The translations under genes were made by a program, and so were the position numbers. 33,299 nucleotides of DNA from Lachnospiraceae bacterium (GTDB taxonomy: Bacteria > Bacillota > Clostridia > Lachnospirales > Lachnospiraceae). The stretch spans positions 1 to 33,299 of the forward strand of contig SVEA01000166.1 in the NCBI GenBank assembly GCA_015057615.1. Reading direction: 5' to 3'. Positions 1 to 8,335 of the stretch are shown here, piece after piece; position 1 is the first letter of the stretch, and every line of letters begins with the position of its first letter. The notes under the pieces are model-generated. The model did no database searches. It was not told the DNA's origin and was given only the letters and a program-made list of their open reading frames with translations.

Positions 1-140
1 ATGATTTCGACAAATGATATCCGATCAGGAGTATTTGCATTCGTTGGTACTTTGGCTCCGTATTTTGGAGCCTTATGTACCGCTACGTAATGAATCTTAA
101 GCGAAAGCGTCTCCGATTCGGATACATTTGACGAAATCAT
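1..140 (+). repeat. Structured intergenic repeat, copy A (may extend left of window)
   Basis: The ends are inverted repeats: 1-9 pairs with 131-139 (ATGATTTCG / CGAAATCAT), with further pairing between 11-29 and 111-130. Inside is a long nested hairpin: CGT 42-44 with ACG 85-87, GGTAC 46-50 with GTACC 77-81, GGCTCC 54-59 with GGAGCC 67-72, around a GTATTTTG loop. A small GC-GAAA-GC hairpin lies near 101-108. The core (CGTTGGT, GTATTTTG, CTTATGTACC, TACGTA) is shared with copies at 13113-13229 and 15261-15380. The stems differ in sequence but keep pairing. Confidence 0.75.
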
Positions 141-213
141 AACATGGTATACATGGTGGGTGTGAACAGTAACGCTTACTATGCTTTCATTAATAATTAA
201 TGCTTTTGAATTA

Positions 214-242
214 TTTATAAATATTACAAATAGTGATATTAT
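214..242 (+). promoter_or_regulatory. Possible extended -10 promoter for the DUF4321 gene
   Basis: TGaTATTAT at 234-242 is a good extended -10 element. The matching -35 region (TTTATA, 214-219, spacing 17) is weak. It lies 160 bases before the DUF4321 start in an otherwise AT-rich non-coding stretch (141-405) where I see no gene. Confidence 0.4.
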
Positions 243-405
243 AGTAAGGGAAGGAAGCGTTAAAGCGGAAGAAATATGCAGGGTCCGGGTTGTCATTTAC
301 AGCAGGGATTTGGAATTTGACGTATACAAAGCTTCGTACTTGTGATAAAATGTTAAAAGGATTTCCACATAATAAGCCGGGTATTCCGGAAGGAGGCATA
401 GCAAT

Positions 406-681
406 ATGGCTAGAACATATGGCAAAAACAATTGGGCACTATTTTTATTGATTCTTTCCGGGCTCGTTGTCGGCAGTTTTCTTGGACATCTGGCAAAGGA
501 TGTTTCATTTTTATCCTGGTTGAATTTTGGTATTAATTTTGCCATTGGCGATACCAATTCTGGAGATATTGTTTGTCTGGATCTTGGAGTCCTCGTAATT
601 CAATTCGGTATCCGGTTAAAGATTACGGTAGCAAGTGTGATTGGTGCTTTATGCGCCGTCCTTATTTATAAAAAGATATGA
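406..681 (+). CDS. DUF4321 family small membrane protein
   Basis: A 91-residue protein with two hydrophobic segments, about residues 10-30 and 60-88, the second ending in a basic YKKI tail. The sequence resembles the DUF4321 family, small membrane proteins commonly found near radC and mreB in Clostridia; function unknown. The ATG is preceded by AGGAGG about nine bases upstream, so the start is well supported. It stands 160 bases upstream of radC on the same strand and may be transcribed with it. The family call is from memory of the sequence pattern. Confidence 0.75.
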   Translation: MARTYGKNNWALFLLILSGLVVGSFLGHLAKDVSFLSWLNFGINFAIGDTNSGDIVCLDLGVLVIQFGIRLKITVASVIGALCAVLIYKKI

Positions 682-842
682 GATTGAAATGCGTTAAAAA
701 AAGCGCAGGACGAGAATAAGAGTGCGCAATATAAGCAATACAATAATATGGTTATTAGTGCGTGAAAGCAGCGCAAAATGAGGAAAAAAGCAAATTTTCA
801 TGATCCAACTGATTTCTTTGGAGAGAGAGCAAGGAGGATTTC

Positions 843-1541
843 ATGAATCAAACTTACTTAACGGTGAAGGACCTTCCTGTATCCGAACGACCTTATGAGA
901 AATGCGAGAAGTACGGTGCCAAAGCGTTATCCGATGCGGAACTGCTTGCTGTCATTCTAAGAACAGGAACCAGAAATCTGCGGGCAATTGATTTGGCAGT
1001 GAATGTTCTTAATTATTCCCCTTCCTATCCGGGGCTGAAAGGACTGAACTACCTGACGCTCAAAGAATTCACCAAGATCAAGGGGATTGGCAGAGTGAAA
1101 GCGATTGAGCTTCTATGCCTTGCTGAGCTTACAAAACGAATGGCAAAAGAAATCCATAAGGAGAATCTGAAATTAGTAACACCGCAGAGTGTTGCCAACT
1201 ATTACATGCAGGATATGCGTCATCTCACCAGAGAGCAGGTTAAGCTCTTAATGATGGATTCAAAGAATAAGATCATTAAGGATATCCTTATTTCCGCAGG
1301 AACGGTGAATACATCCCTCATGCCGATCCGAGAAATATTTGTGCAGGCTTTGAAATACGAAGCCGTTAATATTATCGTACTCCATAACCATCCAAGCGGT
1401 GACCCAGCTCCCAGTTCAGAAGATGTCCGCGTCACCAAGAGACTGGCAGAAGCAGGCAAATTAATTGGAATCACACTTATGGATCATATTATTATTGGCG
1501 ATAATAGATATATCAGTTTGAAAGAACATGGATATTTTTAG
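843..1541 (+). CDS. radC: RadC family protein (JAMM/MPN domain)
   Basis: A 232-residue UPF0758/RadC protein of normal length. The N-terminal half has a helix-hairpin-helix-like region (around FTKIKGIGRVKAIELL, residues 78-93). The C-terminal half carries the JAMM metalloprotease-like signature: HNHPSG starting at His181, followed about ten residues on by the conserved Asp of SSEDVRVT, with a DHIIIG strand near the end. The historic DNA-repair role is doubtful; the molecular function in Firmicutes is not established. Start ATG follows AAGGAGG with five bases spacing. radC directly before mreB is the usual Firmicute arrangement. Confidence 0.93.
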   Translation: MNQTYLTVKDLPVSERPYEKCEKYGAKALSDAELLAVILRTGTRNLRAIDLAVNVLNYSPSYPGLKGLNYLTLKEFTKIKGIGRVKAIELLCLAELTKRMAKEIHKENLKLVTPQSVANYYMQDMRHLTREQVKLLMMDSKNKIIKDILISAGTVNTSLMPIREIFVQALKYEAVNIIVLHNHPSGDPAPSSEDVRVTKRLAEAGKLIGITLMDHIIIGDNRYISLKEHGYF

Positions 1542-1587
1542 CTGACAAGTGAACTACTTAGGTAAAGATATAGGAGGTAACTAGATT

Positions 1588-2607
1588 ATGGCTCTTAAAG
1601 CATTCGGTATAGATTTTGGTACGAGTACAATGAAAATATATAAAAAAGGGCATGGCATCGCATTAAATGAGCGAAATATTATCGCAATCGCAGATCGTAA
1701 AAATGTCATTGCCATTGGTGATGAAGCCTATGATATGTATGAAAAGGCACCGGCAAATATATCGGTAAGCTATCCGGTACGAAACGGTGTGATTGCGGAT
1801 GTGGCAAATATGCTCACGTTACTCAATCAATTCATGCAGCGTATCAATGGCAGCAAACGTCTTGGGGCAGCCGATTATATCGTAGCGGTCCCGACCGATA
1901 TAACAGAGGTGGAACGCCGCTCTTTTTATGAATTGATTATGAATTCTAATTTAAAGGTCGGTCATATCCGAATCGTTGAAAAACCGGTTGCAGATGCGGT
2001 TGGTGCAGGACTTGATGTGATGACGGCAAAGGGTGTTATGGTAGTAGATATCGGTGCAGACACAACGGAGATCTCCATCCTTTCCCTGGGTGGTATCGTA
2101 TTAAGTAAATTGATCCCGGTCGGAGGCAATAAGCTGGATGAAGCGATCAAGAATACGGTAAAAAGGAAGTATAATTTATATATTGGCGATAAGACAGCGG
2201 AGGGTATCAAGAAGAAGCTTGCCTGTGCCGTTCCACAGGTAGAAGGTTCGGTTAAGGTCTATGGACGAGATATGGTAACCGGTCTGCCAAAGGAGATGGA
2301 GGTTGCCTCGAATACGGTTTATGAATCCATTCAGGAATATCTCTATGCCATTATTGATGCCATTAAGATCATTCTGGAGCGCACACCGCCTGAAATTTCT
2401 TCCGACATCATTGACAGTGGAATTTATGTCACCGGCGGCTCGGCTAAGATCTTCTCTCTGGATGAGCTGATTCATCAGGAAACGGAATTAAAGGTCAATA
2501 TTTGTCCAGATTCTGCTGATACGGTGGTAAACGGCTTGGGTAAAATTATCGAGGACCATAATCTTTCCTCCCTGGCGGATGCCTTACGGCCGAAAACATT
2601 TGTATAA
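1588..2607 (+). CDS. mreB: Rod shape-determining protein MreB (actin-like)
   Basis: A 339-residue bacterial actin that forms membrane-associated filaments guiding lateral wall synthesis. Visible actin-fold motifs are the phosphate-1 loop GIDFGTSTMKIY near the N-terminus, VMVVDIGADTTEISIL (phosphate-2) near residues 150-165, and YVTGGSAKIF (adenosine region) near 282. Length is typical. Start ATG has AGGAGG seven to eight bases upstream. It could be a Mbl-type paralogue rather than MreB itself; both are actin-like shape proteins. It heads the mreBCD-mrdA group, 46 bases after radC. Confidence 0.95.
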   Translation: MALKAFGIDFGTSTMKIYKKGHGIALNERNIIAIADRKNVIAIGDEAYDMYEKAPANISVSYPVRNGVIADVANMLTLLNQFMQRINGSKRLGAADYIVAVPTDITEVERRSFYELIMNSNLKVGHIRIVEKPVADAVGAGLDVMTAKGVMVVDIGADTTEISILSLGGIVLSKLIPVGGNKLDEAIKNTVKRKYNLYIGDKTAEGIKKKLACAVPQVEGSVKVYGRDMVTGLPKEMEVASNTVYESIQEYLYAIIDAIKIILERTPPEISSDIIDSGIYVTGGSAKIFSLDELIHQETELKVNICPDSADTVVNGLGKIIEDHNLSSLADALRPKTFV

Positions 2608-2663
2608 TTTGAAATTTTTAGTAATGTTATGTACTGCCTGCAATTGCAAGCAGCAGGAAGTTA

Positions 2664-2689
2664 GTGTAAAAAACCATGATTTTTTACAC
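2664..2689 (+). other. Perfect hairpin upstream of mreC
   Basis: GTGTAAAAAA at 2664-2673 pairs with TTTTTTACAC at 2680-2689 around a six-base loop. It sits between mreB and the shared leader element of mreC. It ends in a T-rich strand but has no free T-run after the stem, so it may be a weak terminator or part of the leader structure. A similar GTGTGAAGA hairpin lies upstream of minC. Confidence 0.6.
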
Positions 2690-2697
2690 GCAACTTT

Positions 2698-2739
2698 GTG
2701 CCTGCGGCCCAAAGTTTGCAGGTAAACAAGAAAGGCATG
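2698..2739 (+). promoter_or_regulatory. Shared leader element, copy 1 (upstream of mreC)
   Basis: This stretch is nearly the same as 7483-7524 (minC) and 19003-19042 (lspA). Shared blocks are GGCCCAAAGTTTGCAGG and AAGAAAGGCATG. CCTGC (2701-2705) can pair with GCAGG (2718-2722); alternatively GCAACTTTG (2690-2698) can pair with CAAAGTTTGC (2710-2719). The two pairings exclude each other. The element ends 9 bases before the likely mreC start. Confidence 0.6.
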
Positions 2740-2748
2740 ATTATTTTT

Positions 2749-3735
2749 ATGAGACGAAGGACAAAATTTCACATAAATCCAAAGCATGTTCTTATTGCAG
2801 GTGTGATTCTCTGCGTAGGTTTTGTGGGGGTTTCATTTCGTTTTGGCGAACAGCTGGCACCCGTCCGCTCGGCGGTAGGATCCGTATTTACGCCAATGCA
2901 GAAGGGAATCAATGTGGTCGGCTCCTTTCTTTCTGATAAACTGGATAATTTTAAGAATATTAACGATTTATTAGAGGAAAATGAAGAATTAAAGGACCAC
3001 ATTAATGTACTTACCTATGAAAATAAGATGCTTTTGCAGGACAAATATGAGCTGGACAGACTGCGTGATTTATACGAACTGGATCAGAAATATCTGGATT
3101 ATCCGAAGGTGTCCGCACGGGTTATCAGTAAACCCGGTAATTGGTATAATGTATTTACCATTGATAAAGGAACCCGGGATGGCCTGGCAAAGGATATGAA
3201 TGTTTTGGCAGGCAATGGTCTGGTCGGTATCATCGCGGAATGCTATTATAATTATTCCGTTGTCCGTTCCATCGTCGATGATAAAAGTTATGTCAGCGGT
3301 ATGTTTTTAAAGACCTCGGACACCTGTTTTGTTCAAGGGGACTTACAGCTGATGGACAAGGGTAAGATTCGTGTGGAGATGATCAGTAAGGATGCGGAGA
3401 TCGAAGATGGATATGAAGTGGTTACCTCTCATATCAGTCCGAACTTTCTACAGGGAATCCTGATCGGATACGTCAGCGATATTGAGCTGGATGCCAGTAA
3501 CATGACCAAAACTGCCTATCTGACTCCGGCGGTTGATTTTGAACATCTGGAGGAAGTACTGATTATCACCGAATTAAAGGAACCACTGCTGGAAGAGCCT
3601 CCCGAAGAACCGGAAGCAGAGGCCGAAATCTCGGATGCAGAAGGATCGGATACCGAAACACCGGGCACAGAAGAACTGGATAAGGAAACCGATAGCGAGG
3701 CTGGTATCGATACGGAATCGGAAACCAATCCGTAA
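2749..3735 (+). CDS. mreC: Rod shape-determining protein MreC
   Basis: A 328-residue protein linking the MreB cytoskeleton to the external wall-synthesis enzymes. It has a short basic cytoplasmic start (MRRRTKF), one membrane segment at about residues 13-33, a coiled coil (LLEENEELKDHINVLTYENK, about 70-105), then the beta-rich MreC domain (GNWYNVFTIDKG, NGLVGIIAE, GDLQLMDKG). The last 50 or so residues are an unusual acidic tail rich in Glu, Asp, Ser and Thr. Start choice: ATG 2749 gives the usual short N-terminus; ATG 2737 is also in frame but lies one base from the AAGAAAGG, too close for normal initiation. Confidence 0.93.
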   Translation: MRRRTKFHINPKHVLIAGVILCVGFVGVSFRFGEQLAPVRSAVGSVFTPMQKGINVVGSFLSDKLDNFKNINDLLEENEELKDHINVLTYENKMLLQDKYELDRLRDLYELDQKYLDYPKVSARVISKPGNWYNVFTIDKGTRDGLAKDMNVLAGNGLVGIIAECYYNYSVVRSIVDDKSYVSGMFLKTSDTCFVQGDLQLMDKGKIRVEMISKDAEIEDGYEVVTSHISPNFLQGILIGYVSDIELDASNMTKTAYLTPAVDFEHLEEVLIITELKEPLLEEPPEEPEAEAEISDAEGSDTETPGTEELDKETDSEAGIDTESETNP

Positions 3736-3846
3736 GCGGACAGCGAAACATAGAATAGATAATCTCATGCACCAATAGACAAATAAAGATGTGAACGCAG
3801 TCCTGATATTAGTGCATAAAAGTAGTTAAAAAACAGGAACAGAGAA

Positions 3847-3900
3847 TATCGGTATGGATGCATGGAGAAAGCAGACAAACGTGCATTCAGATACCGGTAT
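3847..3900 (+). other. Long hairpin in mreC-mreD gap
   Basis: ATATCGGTAT followed by GGATGCA pairs with TGCATTC, a two-base bulge and ATACCGGTAT, giving about 17 pairs with a couple of wobbles. No T-run follows, so it is not an ordinary terminator. It may be an RNA processing or stability element between mreC and mreD. Confidence 0.5.
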
Positions 3901-3943
3901 AAAACATAGATCAGGTACAGAATAAGGAAAAGCAGGTAACAAT

Positions 3944-4450
3944 GTGAAACGATTTTTAGTTTATTTATCCGAAATATTAATATTGTTTGTAATTCAGACT
4001 TCCACTTTCCATTACTTTGGGTTAGCAGATATCATGCCGAATTTACTTCTGATTCTAGTGGTATCTTCCGCCTACATGCGGGGAAGAATGACCGGACTGG
4101 GAATCGGCTTTTTTACCGGACTTCTGGTCGACATAGTATATGGTGAATTAATTGGATTGTATGCATTTATTTATATGATTCTTGGTTATTTCATTGGATT
4201 TACGAACAAAATATACTCGAACGATGATTATACTCTTCCCATCGTGTTTGTAGCTGTGAGTGACTTCGTCTTTGGCTTTTACAATTATATTTTTGATTTT
4301 TTACTAAGAGGACGTTTAAATCTGCTGTTTTATTTCAGAAGAATCATTTTACCGGAAATGATTTATACTGTTGCAATCTCTGTTCTCCTATATAAATTGC
4401 TGCATACGATCAATAACCGTTTAGAACGTAAAATGAATGAGGAGGAATAG
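3944..4450 (+). CDS. mreD: Rod shape-determining protein MreD
   Basis: A 168-residue polytopic membrane protein of typical MreD length with about five hydrophobic segments. It resembles MreD at the LLLILVVSSAYMRGRMTGLGIGFFTGLLVDI stretch (about residues 34-64; the RGxxxGxxxGFxxGLLxD pattern is the family hallmark). It partners with MreC in the elongation complex. The start is GTG, with only a weak ribosome site (AGCAGG) upstream. Its 3' end carries the GAGGAGG that serves the next gene, so mreD and mrdA are tightly coupled. Confidence 0.92.
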   Translation: MKRFLVYLSEILILFVIQTSTFHYFGLADIMPNLLLILVVSSAYMRGRMTGLGIGFFTGLLVDIVYGELIGLYAFIYMILGYFIGFTNKIYSNDDYTLPIVFVAVSDFVFGFYNYIFDFLLRGRLNLLFYFRRIILPEMIYTVAISVLLYKLLHTINNRLERKMNEEE

Positions 4451-4452
4451 GT

Positions 4453-7305
4453 TTGTTTGATGTAATCCTTGACTATATAAAAAAAATAATAAAATCAAGA
4501 CTTTTTCCTATCACTCTTATTTTTGTCACTCTATTATCCGTGCTGGTATATCGTTTGTTCGAGCTTCAGATCGTAGAGGGACCGGAGATCGCAGAGGAAA
4601 CCATTTTAAAGACAACAAAAACCCGTGAGGTTAAAAGCACCCGGGGTAATATTTATGATCGAAACGGGAAACTCCTTGCCACAAACGTCCTTTCCTACTC
4701 TGTTATGCTTGAGGACAGCTCCGCCGTTACATCAAACGAGCAGAGAAATGCCATGATATATAATTTGATTCATATCATTGAAAAAAACGGTGATACCTTA
4801 GATACTAAATTTTATATCATTCAGAATGAAGCGGGAGAATTTGAATTTACGATAAAAGGAGCGGCTTTAACCCGCTTTTTAAAGAATGCGTTTGCTTACT
4901 TAGATAAAAAGGAGCTGAACGATAAGCTGGAAACCGCAACCGCAGAAGAAGTATATGAATTTCTTCGAGAGGGAACCGGTAATAATTATACCCATATGTT
5001 CGGCATTTCAGATGAATACACCGTGGAGGAAACCTTAAAGATCATGAGTATCCGCTATGCTTTGTTCTGCAACTATCCAAAGCATCTGCAGATTACGGTT
5101 GCTTCCAATGTAAATGAGAAAACTGTTGCCGAGGTGATGGAAGAAAGCGCGAATCTCCCCGGCGTGGAAATACAAAAACAGACAAGAAGATACTATAATG
5201 ATAGCTTATATTTTGCCCATATCCTTGGCTATACGGGTCTGATTAGTGCGGATGAGCTGGAGGAATATGACGATGGAACCGGATATTATAATTATACCGA
5301 TGTGATAGGCAAATCCGGATTGGAAAAAGAATATGAGAGCTATCTGTCCGGGAAGAAGGGAAGCGAGATTGTCACGGTTGGTACCTCCGGCAAAGTAATC
5401 GGTGTCGTAGACCGTATCGATCCGGTTGCTGGAAATGATGTCTATCTATCCATTAACAGCGACTTGCAAAAGGACATTTACCATATTGTTGAGAAAAAGC
5501 TTGCAAGCATTCTTCTGGATAAGCTCCAATCCAATATGAATTACGGTACCAAGGGCGATAGTGCTACGAATATTCTTACACCAATCTATGAGGTGTATTT
5601 TGCATTAATCAATAACAATATCATTGATATTACAAAGTTTGAAGATCCAGATGCTTCGGATCTGGAAAAACAGGTGTATGCGAAATACGAATCCACGCTT
5701 TCCAACGTGTTTCGGCAGCTGGACACCTTATTAGCTTATGATAATACCGTACCGAATAATAAAACCGATGATATGGAGGATTATCTGGATTATTTCTATC
5801 AAGTCATGAAGAAGCAAGATCTTCTCCATGTAAGTGATATTCCAAAGGATGATCCGATTTATCAGGACTATGTAAATAGTAAAATTGGTCTTAATAAGTT
5901 CCTGATCCATGCCATTTCAGAGAACTGGGTTGATTTGTCTCCGCTGGAAATCGGCGATCGTTATTATAATGCGCAAGAGCTTTATAACATGCTGGTTACC
6001 TATGTGAAGAATATTTTAAAAAAGGATGGCACATTTAATAAAAAGGTATACCATAATTTGGTGTTTTCATACAAATTATCAGGAACTGAAATTTGTCTTT
6101 TATTATTTGAGCAAGGTGTGTTAGAATATAATCAGGTCGATATAAACCGGTTAAAAAATGGTGATGTATCTGCCTATCAGTTTATACGCAACAAGCTGAC
6201 GAGTTTGGAAATAACACCTGCGATGCTGGCACTCGATCCTTGCAGTGCTTCAGTTGTTGTCACCGATGTCAATTCCGGTGATGTTTTAGCAATGGTGACC
6301 TATCCAAGCTATGATAATAATAAGATGGCGAATAAAGTAGAGGCCAAATATTTTAATCAGCTTCTGCATGATGAGACGAAACCTTTACTAAACCGTCCAG
6401 TTCAGCAGAAGGTTGCACCGGGTTCCACCTTTAAGATGGTTACCTCTGCTGCAGCTTTGGAGGAAGGTGCCGTAACGCCGTATGAGAAGATACATGACTT
6501 AGGGATATTCAATAAATCAAGCCATCCCCCAAAATGTCATATCTATCCGGGTTCCCATGGCAATGTCAATATCGTGGATGCTTTGAGGGTATCCTGTAAC
6601 TATTATTTTTATGAAGCTGCCTATCGGTTAAGCACTGACAGCAGCGGTTATAATGGGCAATTAGGTTTGGAGAAACTCGCCAAATACGCAGCCATGTTTG
6701 GGTTTAGTAAGCCTTCCGGTGTTGAATTGCCGGAGAATGATCCGCAGATTTCAGACGAGGATCCCATCCGTTCTGCAATCGGACAAGGTACCCATGCCTA
6801 TACCGCAGCGCAATTATCCAAGTATATTACGACCATTGCAAACCGGGGCGTTTCCTATGACCTTACGTTGTTAGAGAAGATTGTCGATAAAGACGGTAAA
6901 ATCGTTGTTGATAATAAAGCAAAAGTAGATCAGAAGTTAACAGGCATTAAGCAAAGTACTTGGGACAATATCCAGCAGGGACTGTACTCGGTTGTGAATG
7001 TTGCCGGAGGATCTGTATATAATAACGGTTTGTACCGAAACTTAGGTGTTACGGTAGCCGGTAAGACAGGAACCTCTCAGATTAGTAAGTTTGTTCCAAA
7101 CAATGCATTATTTGTTTCCTATGCGCCGTTCGAGAAACCGGAGATTTCGATAACTACCATCATTCCAAATGGACATACCTCTGGAAATGCCACCGAGCTG
7201 ACCAGAGATATCTATAAATTGTATTATAATCTGGGGGATCATGACAAACTGGTGGACAAGAATGTTACGTTGCCGGAAAACAGATCCAAGGCTTTTTCAG
7301 ATTAA
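4453..7305 (+). CDS. mrdA: Penicillin-binding protein 2, unusually long
   Basis: A 950-residue class B PBP, the transpeptidase that cross-links lateral peptidoglycan with RodA. It has a short cytoplasmic start, one membrane segment (about 17-37), the dimerisation domain with STRGNIYDRNGKLLAT (about 57-72), and the penicillin-binding domain with STFK (Ser658 nucleophile), SCN (Ser714) and KTGTS (Lys871). PBP2 proteins are usually 600-700 residues; about 230 extra residues lie between roughly 345 and 590, after the LQKDIY helix and before the CSASVVVTDVNSGDVLAMV strand. Start is TTG, two bases after the mreD stop, with GAGGAGG inside mreD. Confidence 0.94.
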   Translation: MFDVILDYIKKIIKSRLFPITLIFVTLLSVLVYRLFELQIVEGPEIAEETILKTTKTREVKSTRGNIYDRNGKLLATNVLSYSVMLEDSSAVTSNEQRNAMIYNLIHIIEKNGDTLDTKFYIIQNEAGEFEFTIKGAALTRFLKNAFAYLDKKELNDKLETATAEEVYEFLREGTGNNYTHMFGISDEYTVEETLKIMSIRYALFCNYPKHLQITVASNVNEKTVAEVMEESANLPGVEIQKQTRRYYNDSLYFAHILGYTGLISADELEEYDDGTGYYNYTDVIGKSGLEKEYESYLSGKKGSEIVTVGTSGKVIGVVDRIDPVAGNDVYLSINSDLQKDIYHIVEKKLASILLDKLQSNMNYGTKGDSATNILTPIYEVYFALINNNIIDITKFEDPDASDLEKQVYAKYESTLSNVFRQLDTLLAYDNTVPNNKTDDMEDYLDYFYQVMKKQDLLHVSDIPKDDPIYQDYVNSKIGLNKFLIHAISENWVDLSPLEIGDRYYNAQELYNMLVTYVKNILKKDGTFNKKVYHNLVFSYKLSGTEICLLLFEQGVLEYNQVDINRLKNGDVSAYQFIRNKLTSLEITPAMLALDPCSASVVVTDVNSGDVLAMVTYPSYDNNKMANKVEAKYFNQLLHDETKPLLNRPVQQKVAPGSTFKMVTSAAALEEGAVTPYEKIHDLGIFNKSSHPPKCHIYPGSHGNVNIVDALRVSCNYYFYEAAYRLSTDSSGYNGQLGLEKLAKYAAMFGFSKPSGVELPENDPQISDEDPIRSAIGQGTHAYTAAQLSKYITTIANRGVSYDLTLLEKIVDKDGKIVVDNKAKVDQKLTGIKQSTWDNIQQGLYSVVNVAGGSVYNNGLYRNLGVTVAGKTGTSQISKFVPNNALFVSYAPFEKPEISITTIIPNGHTSGNATELTRDIYKLYYNLGDHDKLVDKNVTLPENRSKAFSD

Positions 7306-7344
7306 ATGCGGATAAAACCGGGTTATGCTTGTAACTAAGGGGTA

Positions 7345-7369
7345 GTGTGAAGAAGAAACATCTTCACAC
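7345..7369 (+). other. Perfect hairpin between mrdA and minC
   Basis: GTGTGAAGA (7345-7353) pairs with TCTTCACAC (7361-7369) around a seven-base loop. A second weaker stem, GAAGAAC with GTTCTTC (7373-7416), is followed by TGGGTTTTT and could act as a terminator after mrdA. A third hairpin (7432-7439 with 7470-7477) precedes the leader element of minC. Confidence 0.55.
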
Positions 7370-7482
7370 GGGAAGAACTGCAAAGTTCGCATATAGATGC
7401 TCACTCCTTGTTCTTCTGGGTTTTTGAGATACTGCAAAGTGGCATTATGGGCATAAGTGAACTAATTCGCTTTGCAGATATT

Positions 7483-7524
7483 GTGTCTTCAGCCCAAAGT
7501 TTGCAGGCTATGAAGAAAGGCATG
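7483..7524 (+). promoter_or_regulatory. Shared leader element, copy 2 (upstream of minC)
   Basis: It matches the mreC and lspA leaders at AGCCCAAAGTTTGCAGG and AAGAAAGGCATGG. Here CTTCA-GCC (7487-7494) can pair with GGC-TATGAAG (7506-7515). The ATG at the end of the core (7522) opens a five-codon frame (MVIRI) whose TGA overlaps the minC ATG, which could couple the two. Confidence 0.6.
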
Positions 7525-7535
7525 GTTATTAGAAT

Positions 7536-8210
7536 ATGAATACAACAAACAACGCTGTAATAATCAAAGGGAATAAATATGGGATTATTGTCGTATTAAG
7601 TCCCGATGAAAAATTTGATACAATTAAGGAGCTAGTTGCTGAAAAATTCAAAGAGTCAAGTAAATTTTTTGAAAATGCAAAAATGGCGATCAGTTTCGAA
7701 GGCAGAGATTTAACGAATGAGGAGCAGAGAGAAATTCTAGATATCATTCAAGAGAATACAGACATGCATATTGTGTGTGTCATTGACGAGGATGCCGAAC
7801 GGGAAGAACTTTTTCGCAAGACCTTAGAGCAAAGGCTCATGGAGCTTGCGAATAACACCGGGCAGTTTTATAAAGGTATCCTTCGTTCCGGTGCCTCTTT
7901 GGAGTTTGAAACCAGTGTGATCATCATTGGTGATGTGAATCATGGCGCACGAGTGGTATCGAAGGGGAACATCATTGTTCTCGGAGCCTTAAAAGGGAAT
8001 GCATTTGCCGGTGCAACCGGTAATACGAATTCTTTCGTTGTTGCCCTTGATATGAGACCGATGCAGATTCGGATCGCGGATACGATTGCGAGGTCTCCGG
8101 ACAAGCCGGTGAAAGAGGAAGAAAAAGAAGCAAAGATTGCTTTTTTAGAGGATGGCAATATTTATATTGAGCCGCTGACCAAGAGTGTCCTTCAGGATAT
8201 AAGCTTATAA
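7536..8210 (+). CDS. minC: Septum site-determining protein MinC
   Basis: A 224-residue FtsZ assembly inhibitor. The N-terminal half is the variable FtsZ-binding domain; the C-terminal half is the beta-helix that binds MinD, with the family pattern GARVVSKGNIIVLGALKGNAFAGATG at about residues 137-162 and the RIADTIARSP stretch after it. Length is typical. The start overlaps the stop of a tiny upstream frame (see the leader element); the nearest AAGAAAGG is 15 bases upstream, longer than usual. It begins minCDE, with mrdA upstream and minD 125 bases downstream. Confidence 0.92.
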   Translation: MNTTNNAVIIKGNKYGIIVVLSPDEKFDTIKELVAEKFKESSKFFENAKMAISFEGRDLTNEEQREILDIIQENTDMHIVCVIDEDAEREELFRKTLEQRLMELANNTGQFYKGILRSGASLEFETSVIIIGDVNHGARVVSKGNIIVLGALKGNAFAGATGNTNSFVVALDMRPMQIRIADTIARSPDKPVKEEEKEAKIAFLEDGNIYIEPLTKSVLQDISL

Positions 8211-8335
8211 GCGGAACTTTGATATTTTCTTATAAATATTAGATGCAGAAGATAAGTCTTCCGGTTAATTGCAGGAAGAAAAAATATCTTCGAATAAGCA
8301 GGAGGTGAATCCCTCTTAAATAGGAGGAACTTTAA

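Noticed and set aside
3516-3775. Reverse-strand ORFs rich in Ser opposite the mreC tail
   Set aside because: They are shadows of the acidic repetitive mreC 3' end.
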